A DNA stretch of 64,000 bases from Anaerolineaceae bacterium (GTDB taxonomy: Bacteria; Chloroflexota; Anaerolineae; Anaerolineales; Anaerolineaceae): positions 186,001 to 250,000 of the forward strand of contig JAJUGU010000003.1 of assembly GCA_029265815.1 (NCBI GenBank), in the 5' to 3' direction. A program made the position numbers and the translations under genes. The notes beneath the pieces were generated by a model, which worked only from the letters and a program-made list of their open reading frames with translations, did not search any database and was not told where the DNA came from. Shown here piece after piece: positions 54,649 through 63,375 of the stretch (the first letter of the stretch is position 1; each line of letters starts with the position of its first letter).

Positions 54649-55473
54649 ATGGGAGACTTTTACGGTAAGCCTACTCGCACCATCTCCAACGATTTTCTAG
54701 AAGTGGAGTACCTCGAATCTGCCGGGCCGCGCGTTGTGGGTCTACGATACCGGGGAGGCGCGAACTTGCTGGCACGGGTTCCTGACCAAAAAAGAGAAAC
54801 ACCCTGGGGTGAATATTTTTTCATGGGTGGACACCGTCTCTGGCATTCACCAGAACACATGCCGCGCACCTATGTGCCCGATAATGACGGCTGCACCAGT
54901 TCACTTATTCCTGATGGGGTTTTGCTCGAGGGTAAGTTGGAGGAAGGCAGCGCGATTCGAAAATCCATCGAGATTCGTGTTGATCCAATCAGGCCACGAG
55001 TTCATCTCTTGCACACACTGGCAAATGAAGGGCTGTGGGATGTGAAACTGGCCCCCTGGGCGATCACGATGTTCCGGCTTGGAGGGTTGGTTACACTTCC
55101 CATCCGAGCTGAAAATGCCGCGAAAACCGGTCTGCTCCCTGATCGGCCGCTGGTTTTCTGGCCCTACACAAAAATCCATGACAGGCGTTTGAAGTTGTCA
55201 GATGATTTTATTCAAATTGATGCCCAGCCGGGTGAACCGATCAAGATCGGCATGTTCAACCCTTGCGGCTGGATCAGCTACCAGATCGATGGGATCCTGT
55301 TCCGCAAGACCTTTGACGTTCGCTGCGGTGAGGAGCATGCCGACTTTGGTTGTAACGCTGAAAGTTTCAGTGGACCTGATTTTGTCGAACTGGAGAGTCT
55401 TGGCCCCTTCAGCTTTGTACCGGCAGGCGGGAAGGTGAATTGGCAGGAAACCTGGGAATTGAGTGAGGTCTGA
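54649..55473 (+). CDS. Aldose epimerase / galactose-mutarotase-fold protein
   Basis: 274 residues, mostly beta. ISNDFLEVEYLESAGPRVVGLRY is the common start of this fold, and HRLWHSPE, WAITMFRLGG and FVELESLGPF match DUF4380-like proteins of the galactose mutarotase superfamily. Members bind or epimerise sugars, but many are catalytically untested. The conserved His and Glu cannot be assigned safely. It lies between the GT-A-like gene and an MFS gene and would fit with sugar use in this region. Confidence 0.7.
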   Translation: MGDFYGKPTRTISNDFLEVEYLESAGPRVVGLRYRGGANLLARVPDQKRETPWGEYFFMGGHRLWHSPEHMPRTYVPDNDGCTSSLIPDGVLLEGKLEEGSAIRKSIEIRVDPIRPRVHLLHTLANEGLWDVKLAPWAITMFRLGGLVTLPIRAENAAKTGLLPDRPLVFWPYTKIHDRRLKLSDDFIQIDAQPGEPIKIGMFNPCGWISYQIDGILFRKTFDVRCGEEHADFGCNAESFSGPDFVELESLGPFSFVPAGGKVNWQETWELSEV

Positions 55474-55624
55474 GAGAATCAAAGATTACTGTGATTATGT
55501 CAAATTGACTCTCAAAAAGTACATTCGAGTGGATTGCTTATGATTGTCAAGTAGACGATTAATTTTCATTCTCAGTGATCTTTAAAATTGCATTTTATCG
55601 TCCAAAATAAGGTGATATTGGTTG

Positions 55625-56962
55625 ATGAACCAGAATACGATACTGCATTCGTTTGACAATGCCCGCTTTGGAAAATTCCATGTCATTTTAATGGTTCTTG
55701 CTGGTCTCTGCTGGATGCTGGTGGCATACGGCGTAACTATTATTGGTTTTCTCTCAACATCTTTACGCGAAGAATGGCAGGTATCAGCCAGCGCCATCGG
55801 TTGGCTGGCCAGTATCGGTATGCTGGGTATGTTTATGGGGGCCGTCATCATTGGAATTCTGTCTGACAAATTCGGCCGGCGTAACATGTTAGCCTTGACC
55901 CTGGTCTTTCTGGGAGTGGCTTTCATTACATCATCCTTTGCCTGGAATTATCCATCGCTACTGGTGCTGCGGTTTCTCACAGGGTTGGGGCTGGGCGCTA
56001 TCCTGCCGGTTTCATCCACGCTGATCGCTGAATTCTCGCCGTCGAAAAACCGCGGTGCGATGTCGGTAACGATGAATGCCTGTTGGGGGGTGGGTGGAAC
56101 GTTTGCTGCACTGGCAGGATATTCACTGGTGCTGAACCAGGGTTGGCGGCCTGCTCTGCTGATTGGAGGAACTGCGCTCATCATCAGTCCACTGGTGAGG
56201 TTGTTGCTTCCCGAATCCATGCGTTTTCTGCTGGGAAAGGGGAAGTGGAAAGAAGCCGAAGGTGAATTTTTGCGTGTGCACCGGCAATTAACCGGTGAGA
56301 GCCAGGCTATATGTTTAGAGTGTTACCAGCCAGTAGATATCGTTATTGGAAAAAATAGAGGAATATGGTCGCGGTCTTTTGCCCGCATTACCTTCGCGCT
56401 CTGGGTTCTCTGGATTGCCCTTAACTTTTTCTATCAGGGCGCTTTTGTCTGGCTTCCGACCCTGTTGACCGGCACACAATTTTCAGAAGGGCGTTCATTC
56501 TTGCTGACAATCTTAATCAGTCTGGGGCAGATCCCCGGAACCTTGATCGCCGCCTTCCTGGCTGACCGCATGAGTCGCAGAAAATTACTCTTCATCTCAC
56601 TGGCACTGTTAACCGCCGGGTCACTGCTATTTGGGTTATCTCAAAAAGATGCCTGGGTGTTAATCCTTGGATTCTTGTTGATGGTATTTAATGGTATGGC
56701 GTGGGGAATGGCTTACCCGTTTTCTTCAGAGCTGTTTCCAACACGCATGCGGGGCACGGCAACTGGCTGGGCAACCGGGATTGGCAGACTAGGCGGTGTA
56801 GCGGCTCCACTGATGGTTTCTTGGGTGACCCTGGCTGGCGGAAGTATCTTCCATGTCTTTCTGATGTTTTCATGTGTATTAATAATTACGATATTCATTG
56901 TAGGTGGAGTAAAACTAGAAACCACCGGCCGGTCGCTGGAAGAACTCTATTCAGGCAGTTAG
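55625..56962 (+). CDS. Major facilitator superfamily transporter
   Basis: 445 residues, 12 predicted helices. ILSDKFGRRN between helices 2 and 3 and LADRMSRRKLL in the second half are the MFS GxxxDRxGRR pattern. The general form resembles sugar porters and aromatic acid:proton symporters. ATG 55625 has AAGGTG upstream; a TTG at 55622 is adjacent. It is the last gene of the plus-strand block and ends in a hairpin shared with the flavoprotein gene. Confidence 0.88.
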   Translation: MNQNTILHSFDNARFGKFHVILMVLAGLCWMLVAYGVTIIGFLSTSLREEWQVSASAIGWLASIGMLGMFMGAVIIGILSDKFGRRNMLALTLVFLGVAFITSSFAWNYPSLLVLRFLTGLGLGAILPVSSTLIAEFSPSKNRGAMSVTMNACWGVGGTFAALAGYSLVLNQGWRPALLIGGTALIISPLVRLLLPESMRFLLGKGKWKEAEGEFLRVHRQLTGESQAICLECYQPVDIVIGKNRGIWSRSFARITFALWVLWIALNFFYQGAFVWLPTLLTGTQFSEGRSFLLTILISLGQIPGTLIAAFLADRMSRRKLLFISLALLTAGSLLFGLSQKDAWVLILGFLLMVFNGMAWGMAYPFSSELFPTRMRGTATGWATGIGRLGGVAAPLMVSWVTLAGGSIFHVFLMFSCVLIITIFIVGGVKLETTGRSLEELYSGS

Positions 56963-57039
56963 CACCCCGGATTTTCTATGAATGTGCATTCGAACAGGTG
57001 GTTATGAGAAGACTGTACTAAAAGAATGTAAAACAATAA

Positions 57040-57073
57040 AAAGAGATAGATTCAATTTTGAATCTACCTCTTT
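57040..57073 (+). terminator. Bidirectional terminator between convergent MFS and flavoprotein genes
   Basis: AAAGAGATAGATTCA pairs with TGAATCTACCTCTTT around ATTT with one mismatch (14 pairs). The arms are flanked by A and T runs. Confidence 0.8.
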
Positions 57074-57093
57074 CTCTAACAATGAAATCATAC

Positions 57094-58836
57094 TCAGGCG
57101 GAAGGTGCAGCAGCGGCTGCTTTGCCTGCTAGATAACCAAAAGTGAGTGCTGTGCCGTGAGAGACCCCCGGAACGGTTACAGGGTAGTCCTGGATGATAC
57201 GTCCACCCATGTTATTGCCCGCTGCATACAGGCCGTCGATAGGCACCATGTTTTCATCGACGACTTTCATACTGACAGGATCGATCTTTAAGCCGCCAAT
57301 ACAGACCAGCATGGCGCCTGCTGATACTTTGCTGGCATAGAATGGGGGTGTCTTGATCGGGAAAAGACGACTGGGGGTTTTATTGAAGTCTTCATCTATA
57401 CCCTTGTCGCAAAGTTCATTGTAACGGGCAATGGTAGCCAGCGCACGCTGTTGTGCTTCAGGTGTGAGTTCAATCGCAGCGAGCAACTCTTCGAGTGTGT
57501 TGGCTTTTGTGCACTGGCTGTCAACTTCTTCTCGGCTGGTAATGCCACTCTTACCGATCGACATGATGTTTTCAAGATGCGGATTGACGCTCTCATCCAC
57601 GACGTAATTGACAGAACCGTGGCCAACCGGCATGTATGCAAGTTGTTCGGGGTATTTGTCATCAAAAATGTACCAACCAAAGTTGTCTTTCTGGCGGAAC
57701 AATTGTGAAGAAAGTTGTTGACCGGCAACATCCTCGTTGCAGAAACGATCTCCGTTGGTATTGATCAGCAGGAATGGGTCACAGCCCAGTGCAGCACCCA
57801 GAGTGTGAGTCATAGGGGCGTGTGGACCGTCGTCGATCTTGGCTCCCACCCAGATACCCATTTGCTGACCCTCGCCCACGTTGGTGACATTGCCTTTGGC
57901 ATCTACATTGGGGAAGAAACCAAAGTAAGTGCGTCCACCGCAGTAGTATTGAACCATCTCAGGATTGCTGCCGTAATCGCCGGCTGCCATGATGACACCC
58001 TTTTTGGCTATGAACTTGATATATTTATCGTCAATATCCTGTGCGATGACGCCCTGCACACGCCCTTCTTTATTGGGGCGGATCAGCTGCTTTGCCCAGG
58101 TGGAAAAATGGAAGTCCACACCCTTTTCTACACAGATCTGGTAGCTCATATCCAGAATAGCACCCTGATCAGGCATGAAAGAAAGCGTGGCTTCAGGATA
58201 GACCGGGCTAAATTCTTTGGATGAATCAAATTGCTCTGGATACGGATAGTGGAGTGAGACAAGGGTGATGCGGGTCTTATCATAAGTGGTGGCGAAACAG
58301 TCGATATAATCCAGCAACCCCTTATCCACAGCTGGTTTCAAATACCAGTCAAATGCCTCTCCCGAGTGATCACGCCACAGGTTCCATACCCGCTGGTCAG
58401 GGCGGTAGCCCATTTCTTTCATCAAGGCACCAACGGCAGCAGTGGCGTCGAAGTCCATGCCGTGCGCCTTGTGAACGCTGCTGTTGTACGTGCCAAATTG
58501 TCCAGAGCGATACTGATAGGTTTTGGCTTTTTCAATAACTGCAACTGTGGCCCCGGCTTCAGCAGCAGAACGCGCGGCTGAAAGACCGGCCAGACCACAG
58601 CCAACGATCACCACATCCGCAGTCACGGTTTCAGAGATTTTTGAATCGGGGATGGGGTCGGGAGGAATTAAGAAACTTGGTGTACACGCAGCGCCAGGCG
58701 CGGCGGTTGCACCGGTTTGGGCCGGTGCTTCAGTGGCCACTTGTGGATTGCAGGAGCCAAGAATGCCAGCACTGGCGATACCCGCAGATCCTATAGCCGC
58801 TTTCTTAAGAAAGGATCTTCTGCTGATCTTATCCAT
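57094..58836 (-). CDS. Tat-exported FAD-binding oxidoreductase (fumarate reductase flavoprotein family)
   Basis: 580 residues. The N terminus carries a twin-arginine motif (SRRSFLKK, R6-R7) and a lipobox ILGSC (C29), so the folded flavoprotein is probably exported by Tat and lipid anchored. The FAD_binding_2 domain has GCGLAG (79-84) and VAVIEKA, and the capping domain follows from about 290. ASKVSAGAMLVCIGGLKID and NNMGGRIIQDYPVTVPG match urocanate and fumarate reductases and 3-ketosteroid dehydrogenase relatives. No heme or FMN domain and no partner cytochrome gene is nearby, so the electron donor is unknown. GGAGGAG precedes the ATG. Confidence 0.88.
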   Translation of the reverse strand: MDKISRRSFLKKAAIGSAGIASAGILGSCNPQVATEAPAQTGATAAPGAACTPSFLIPPDPIPDSKISETVTADVVIVGCGLAGLSAARSAAEAGATVAVIEKAKTYQYRSGQFGTYNSSVHKAHGMDFDATAAVGALMKEMGYRPDQRVWNLWRDHSGEAFDWYLKPAVDKGLLDYIDCFATTYDKTRITLVSLHYPYPEQFDSSKEFSPVYPEATLSFMPDQGAILDMSYQICVEKGVDFHFSTWAKQLIRPNKEGRVQGVIAQDIDDKYIKFIAKKGVIMAAGDYGSNPEMVQYYCGGRTYFGFFPNVDAKGNVTNVGEGQQMGIWVGAKIDDGPHAPMTHTLGAALGCDPFLLINTNGDRFCNEDVAGQQLSSQLFRQKDNFGWYIFDDKYPEQLAYMPVGHGSVNYVVDESVNPHLENIMSIGKSGITSREEVDSQCTKANTLEELLAAIELTPEAQQRALATIARYNELCDKGIDEDFNKTPSRLFPIKTPPFYASKVSAGAMLVCIGGLKIDPVSMKVVDENMVPIDGLYAAGNNMGGRIIQDYPVTVPGVSHGTALTFGYLAGKAAAAAPSA

Positions 58837-58892
58837 ACGTCTCCTCCATTTCTATTCGATTGGAAAAAAGGGGATACACAATTGACAAATAG

Positions 58893-58901
58893 ATTATAGC
58901 A
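58893..58901 (-). promoter_or_regulatory. Extended -10 promoter of the flavoprotein gene
   Basis: On the minus strand TGC-TATAAT, an extended -10 (TGn) element, 57 nt before the ATG at 58836. No strong -35 is needed for this class. Confidence 0.55.
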
Positions 58902-59051
58902 ATATTGAAATGCGAGTGATTCAATAAGTTTTCATGCATCATTTTGTATCTAAAATCGTATTTGTTTCGACTTTGTTACGTACATTTTCCCCGTTTATTG
59001 AGACGATTTCTCTGCTAAAATTCAATCTTACCCTATTACCGGATGCTTATT

Positions 59052-60317
59052 ATGACATCAGATACCGCTGCCAAAAAAATCCCGCTGTTGAGTCCCGTAT
59101 TGATTGTGTTCATGATCGCCATGATCCTGGCCAACCTGGGTGGGAATATGTACGGCCCGCTGCAATCCCTCTACCTCGAAGATCTGGGCGCGACTGTTAC
59201 CCAGATTGGGCTTTTCTATACTCTGGCGCAGATCGTCCCGTTGATCCTGCAGATCCTTGGAGGTTGGATTTCAGATTCACTGGGACGCCTGCGCGCGATC
59301 GCGATCGGCAGTATTTTCGGAACGATCGGGCAGATTATCCTGGTCTGCTCTACGTCATGGGGATGGGTGCTGCTTTCCAGTATGGTGGGATCTGGTGCAA
59401 GCGCCCTGGTTGGACCCAGCTTTGATGCGTTCATTGCTGAAAAATCTTCTGAAGAAAACCGGGCACGCGTGTTTGGTGTTTCTCAGACACTTTACAGCAT
59501 CGTCGCGGTTATCGGTCCGCCTATCGGCGGCTGGATCGTTCAGCGTTACGATTTTAAGACGATGCTGATCACATCGCTTGCGCTTTACGTTACTGCGATG
59601 GTCATTCGCATTTTAATGGCGCGCTCAGGCAAGCACGACACTGTCTCGTATGAACGCACTGCTTTTACCTTGACCGGGCTTAAGAAGAACCTGGGTGCGA
59701 TGTTTGGGTTGCTCTTTGCCGGAGGTATCATCACCTGGATCTTAATCACCGATGGAGTGCGCGATATTGCTTATGGTATCTCCATGAACTTCCTCAGCCT
59801 GTTCATGGAGCAGGTAGCGCACATTGATATTCAGACCATTGGCGTACTCACCGGTGTTTTTGGGCTGTTCTCGATGCTGTTCATGATCCCGGGCGGCTGG
59901 CTTTCAGATAAAAAAGGTGAACGCCTGGGAATCATCATTGGTTTTTCGCTGCATTTCCTGTCGCTGGGTGCGATTGCGGTATTACCCGCTACCAGTCCGC
60001 TCTGGGTCTATTTTGTCGCGTTTGCGGTTGCCGGAACCGGAATTGGTCTCATCGCTCCGGCATACCAATCCCTGATTAGCAAGGCAGTCCCTGCCCACCT
60101 GCGTGGAACGGCATTTGGCCTGTTTAGCACCAGCCTTGGCCTTATCTCTTTGCCAGCCCCTTTTATCGGCGGCATCCTCTGGAAGAATGTTTCACCACAG
60201 CTGCCCTTTGCCATCACCGCTGTGGTGGCCCTGCTCACCTGCATTCCAGTATGGTTCAAGTTCAAATTGCCCAGGAATACAGTATCTGGCGAAGTCGCTC
60301 CTGAATCTGGCAAATAA
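59052..60317 (+). CDS. Major facilitator superfamily transporter
   Basis: 421 residues, 12 predicted helices. GGWISDSLGRLRAI and GGWLSDKKGERLGI are the loop 2-3 and 8-9 motifs. Overall it resembles drug or metabolite exporters of the DHA type. The Shine-Dalgarno is weak; ATG 59052 has CGGA at 8 nt, whereas ATG 59043 has none. It diverges from the flavoprotein gene and may move that enzyme's substrate or product, but this is speculation. Confidence 0.85.
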   Translation: MTSDTAAKKIPLLSPVLIVFMIAMILANLGGNMYGPLQSLYLEDLGATVTQIGLFYTLAQIVPLILQILGGWISDSLGRLRAIAIGSIFGTIGQIILVCSTSWGWVLLSSMVGSGASALVGPSFDAFIAEKSSEENRARVFGVSQTLYSIVAVIGPPIGGWIVQRYDFKTMLITSLALYVTAMVIRILMARSGKHDTVSYERTAFTLTGLKKNLGAMFGLLFAGGIITWILITDGVRDIAYGISMNFLSLFMEQVAHIDIQTIGVLTGVFGLFSMLFMIPGGWLSDKKGERLGIIIGFSLHFLSLGAIAVLPATSPLWVYFVAFAVAGTGIGLIAPAYQSLISKAVPAHLRGTAFGLFSTSLGLISLPAPFIGGILWKNVSPQLPFAITAVVALLTCIPVWFKFKLPRNTVSGEVAPESGK

Positions 60318-60716
60318 AAGAATGTTAGGTGTGGTGCATCCTTGTTAGATGCCGTTGTGGGTATATGCGAGAGTTCTTTCTGAACAAATTTCATCAGTAA
60401 ACCCCACGTTTACTGAGAAATTTGATAAGGTAAAAAACATGCAGATGTATTTAAAGTTCCTCTCATTGATTTGAGAGGCGGTGCTCCTTTCTCCATTATT
60501 ATTAGGTATTTCGATTGTTAATCCATTTGGGACATGATTTTGTCAATAGAATAATAAATTGTTTGAAAATTTTCTTGAAATGGACTGAGGTCATTGGTAA
60601 ATCGTTGTAATGTCTACGCTCTCTGATGAATCAAATTACGCATATTTTCACCAGGGGCTTTTCAGTGTCATTTCCATAAATGTAAATTACATCCAAATCT
60701 TGATTTGGTAATGTTG
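60318..60716 (+). other. Intergenic region before the LacI gene
   Basis: About 400 bp with no supported coding frame. It contains the hairpin at 60386-60423 and a shorter CCTCTCA/TGAGAGG hairpin (60459-60478). The A+T content rises towards the lacI promoter. No RNA gene was recognised. Confidence 0.5.
60386..60423 (+). other. Hairpin downstream of the MFS gene
   Basis: AAATTTC (60386-60392) pairs with GAAATTT (60417-60423), and CAGTAAA pairs with TTTACTG around CCCCACG, with a small internal loop. No T-run follows, so it is either a weak terminator or an mRNA 3' structure. Confidence 0.5.
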
Positions 60717-60745
60717 TTGACGCCAAAAATCCTATATGCTATTAT
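60717..60745 (+). promoter_or_regulatory. Promoter of the LacI-family gene
   Basis: TTGACG (60717-60722), 17-bp spacer, TATTAT (60740-60745). The -10 overlaps the operator palindrome that follows, suggesting autorepression. Confidence 0.6.
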
Positions 60746-60762
60746 GAAAGAGCTTTCATAAT
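60741..60762 (+). promoter_or_regulatory. LacI-type operator O1
   Basis: TATGAAAG-AG-CTTTCATA (60743-60760) is a perfect 8+8 palindrome, extended by one or two bases on each side. The same core recurs before the sugar-binding protein gene (61823-61840). Confidence 0.7.
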
Positions 60763-60777
60763 TAAACGGAATGAAAT

Positions 60778-61785
60778 ATGAATAATGGAAAGAAAGCATA
60801 CACAATATTTGATGTTGCTGAGCTCGCCGGAGTAAGCATCTCTACGGTTTCGCGCGTTATCAATTCACCCGAGAAGGTAAACATCAATACCCGGCAAAAA
60901 ATATATGAGGCAATTGACAAATTGGGTTTTGTCCCTCAGGCTGAAGCCCGCGCCCGCGCCTTGCGATTTAATGGACGAATAGGCGTCATCACCCCCTTTT
61001 TTACAGCACCATCGTTTGTTCAGCGGTTGCGAGGGATCGCAGCAGCCCTTTCAAAAGAAAACTTTGATTTGATCATTTATACGGTTGATTCAAACAACCG
61101 TTTACAATCTTACTTGTCTTCTTTACCGCTTACTGGAAACCTTGATGGTCTGGTGATCGTTTCCCTTCCAGTTGCGGATAATGATGTTAACCGCCTACTT
61201 GAGCACAACCTTCCAACTGTTTTAATTGAATTTCCGCACCACCTGCTTAATGGTGTTGAGATCGATGATGTTGCAGGTGGCAGGATGGCTACGGAGTATC
61301 TGATCAACCAGGGACATAAACGAATTGCATTTCTTGGAGATTCTGATTTACCAGAGTATTCCATTCATCCAGTCAGCCTACGGTTGAAAGGCTTTCGTCA
61401 GGCAATAAAAAATGCAAATCTGGAGGTTCCAAAAGATTTTGTTCGTTTGGCTCCATATAATCAGGAACAAGCCAGAATTGTCGCTAAAGAGTTGCTTGAC
61501 AATCCAAATCCACCAACCGCAATTTTTGCTGCAACTGATCTTCAGGCGTTAGGAGTGCTAAAAGCTGCACGCCAGCTCAATGTTAAAATCCCTGACCAAC
61601 TCGCCGTGATTGGGTTTGACGATCTGGATATGGCTGAATATGCCGATCTTACAACCGTGCGCCAACACCTTGATGAATCTGGGCGAATTGCGATTGAGAT
61701 TTTGCTTTCACACATTTCAGATAACACACGGCCAGTACAACACATTACGCTTCCATTGACATTAATCAAACGATTGACAGCTTAA
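60778..61785 (+). CDS. LacI-family transcriptional regulator
   Basis: 335 residues. The helix-turn-helix and hinge are typical (TIFDVAELAGVSISTVSRVIN, then ARARALRFNG), followed by a periplasmic-binding-protein-like effector domain (GVITPFFTAPSFVQRL, IPDQLAVIGFDDLDMAEYADLTTVRQ). It probably represses itself and the adjacent sugar ABC operon through the TATGAAAG...CTTTCATA operators, released by the transported sugar. The ribosome site is weak. Confidence 0.94.
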   Translation: MNNGKKAYTIFDVAELAGVSISTVSRVINSPEKVNINTRQKIYEAIDKLGFVPQAEARARALRFNGRIGVITPFFTAPSFVQRLRGIAAALSKENFDLIIYTVDSNNRLQSYLSSLPLTGNLDGLVIVSLPVADNDVNRLLEHNLPTVLIEFPHHLLNGVEIDDVAGGRMATEYLINQGHKRIAFLGDSDLPEYSIHPVSLRLKGFRQAIKNANLEVPKDFVRLAPYNQEQARIVAKELLDNPNPPTAIFAATDLQALGVLKAARQLNVKIPDQLAVIGFDDLDMAEYADLTTVRQHLDESGRIAIEILLSHISDNTRPVQHITLPLTLIKRLTA

Positions 61786-61790
61786 TTTAC

Positions 61791-61818
61791 TTGTTTATTA
61801 AAAGTTGTGTGCTATACT
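61791..61818 (+). promoter_or_regulatory. Promoter of the sugar ABC operon
   Basis: TTGTTT (61791-61796), 16-bp spacer, TATACT (61813-61818), with the operator O2 starting 5 nt downstream of the -10, over the expected start site. Confidence 0.6.
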
Positions 61819-61822
61819 TGGG

Positions 61823-61840
61823 TATGAAAGTGTTTTCATG
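61823..61840 (+). promoter_or_regulatory. LacI-type operator O2
   Basis: TATGAAAG-TG-TTTTCATG, a slightly imperfect copy of O1. Placement over the start site is where a repressor would act. Confidence 0.65.
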
Positions 61841-61900
61841 TAAACATTTTATTAATGTCGATATCATACTCGCTGGTTTAAATAAAACTATTTGAATTAG

Positions 61901-61909
61901 AGGAGGTGA
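61901..61909 (+). promoter_or_regulatory. Isolated full-length Shine-Dalgarno sequence in the sugar-binding protein leader
   Basis: AGGAGGTGA lies 64 nt before the ATG at 61974, which has its own GGAGGAG. Only a four-codon frame (GTG AAA ATC ACG TAA) starts inside it. It parallels the element at 6538-6547. Confidence 0.4.
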
Positions 61910-61973
61910 AAATCACGTAATAGATTCAAATCGCTCGAGGTGTTTCAGAAAAACCTAAAAAACGGAGGAGAAT

Positions 61974-63362
61974 ATGAAAAAAGATTTCTTAAAAATCCTT
62001 GGGGTAATCGTCTTGTTGACAATGGTTTTCGCTGCATGTGCACCAAAACCAACGGCAGCTCCGACACAAGCACCAACAGAAGTTGCGACCGAAGCCCCTG
62101 TTGCTTCGACAACTGAAGCACCCGCTGAGGCTGCTGTTCCGAATTGTGGAACAGAACCTGTGGTGCTTAATGCCTACTTCGAAACAGGTTTTGATATTCC
62201 CTTTAAATTGGCTGAGGAGTTTACCAGACAATATCCAAATGTAACTTGGGATATCAAACAGGACCAATTCGCGAACCTGATTACCACAACGCCGCTCTTG
62301 CTATCTGGTGAAAATGCACCTGATTTGCTCCGTTTGCCCACCATGGTTACTTTTGCAAAAGATGGCTTGCTCATGAATCTCGATCATTATGCAGAAGTAT
62401 TTGGCTGGAACGACTGGCCAGTGCCACAGCTCAATCAAAACCGTGTCGCAGCGGATGGAACGAGAGGTTCCGGTTCTCTCTATGCTATGGGTTTGAATTA
62501 CAGCCTAACCGGTGTCTTCTACAACAAAGAATTGGCAGCTCAGATCGGCATGACCGAGCCACCCAAGACTCTGGCCGAATTCGATGCTCTGCTTGCTGCG
62601 GCTAAGGAAGCTGGATTGCAGCCAATCATGATGTGGGGCAGCGCAAAAAGTGGTATGGGGCTTGCGTTCCCGCTTCAGCAGCTGATGGCTGCCTACGGTC
62701 CGGTAGGTCCTATCAACGACTGGATTTTCAATAAACCTGGTGCGACGATTGATACTCCGTCGAACCTCCTTGCTGCTCAACATCTTGAACGATGGATCAA
62801 AGCGGGTTACTTCCCAGCTGACATTAATGCAATCGAGTATACGGATGCAGCTGCTCGTTTTGGCGCTGGAGAAGGTGTTTTCACCTTCAATGGTGATTGG
62901 CAGAACGCAGGTTACGATACAACCATGCCCGGAAACGTAGGGTTCTTCTTGATGCCTCCTCTTGAGGCTGGTGGCGCACCTGCCGCAATGTCTGCTCCAT
63001 TAACCTTTGGAATTGCAGCAAAAGCAAAGAACGCAGATTGTGCTGCTTTCTTCTTGAATTGGGTTGCCACGAATGATGAAGCTCGTAAAATCAATGTAAA
63101 CATTGGTGGGTCAAACCCTGGAGGTCCTTTAGGGGCTGTGATGCCTGCTGCTGCTGAAGGTTCAGTTACCAATGAAACCCTTGCTGCAGGTCCAGTGGTT
63201 GGTGCGGCAGGAAATTCAATGGACTTCATTGCCAATGCAACAAGTGCGATTTTTGCTCAAGGGTGGACCCCCGAGCTTCAGAAGATGGTTGCTGGTCAGC
63301 AGGATGCTGCTGGTTTGCTGAAAGCTGTCCAGGCTGAATACCTGCGAGAACTTGGTCAATAA
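61974..63362 (+). CDS. Sugar ABC transporter substrate-binding lipoprotein (SBP_bac_1 family)
   Basis: 462 residues. Lipobox VFAAC gives Cys22, followed by a Thr/Ala/Pro linker to about 55. The family 1 binding-protein fold begins with PVVLNAYFETGFDIPFKLAEEFTRQYPNV; later motifs include GSGSLYAMGLNYSLTGVFYNKEL and GVFTFNGDWQNAGYD. It captures an oligosaccharide or sugar and passes it to the permeases encoded downstream. GGAGGAG precedes the ATG. Regulated by the adjacent LacI protein, as inferred from the operators. Confidence 0.93.
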   Translation: MKKDFLKILGVIVLLTMVFAACAPKPTAAPTQAPTEVATEAPVASTTEAPAEAAVPNCGTEPVVLNAYFETGFDIPFKLAEEFTRQYPNVTWDIKQDQFANLITTTPLLLSGENAPDLLRLPTMVTFAKDGLLMNLDHYAEVFGWNDWPVPQLNQNRVAADGTRGSGSLYAMGLNYSLTGVFYNKELAAQIGMTEPPKTLAEFDALLAAAKEAGLQPIMMWGSAKSGMGLAFPLQQLMAAYGPVGPINDWIFNKPGATIDTPSNLLAAQHLERWIKAGYFPADINAIEYTDAAARFGAGEGVFTFNGDWQNAGYDTTMPGNVGFFLMPPLEAGGAPAAMSAPLTFGIAAKAKNADCAAFFLNWVATNDEARKINVNIGGSNPGGPLGAVMPAAAEGSVTNETLAAGPVVGAAGNSMDFIANATSAIFAQGWTPELQKMVAGQQDAAGLLKAVQAEYLRELGQ

Positions 63363-63375
63363 GGAAATGGGCCGT

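Noticed and set aside
57715-58224. 169-codon plus-strand frame opposite the flavoprotein gene
   Set aside because: It is a mirror frame of a clearly assigned gene and shows no domain of its own.
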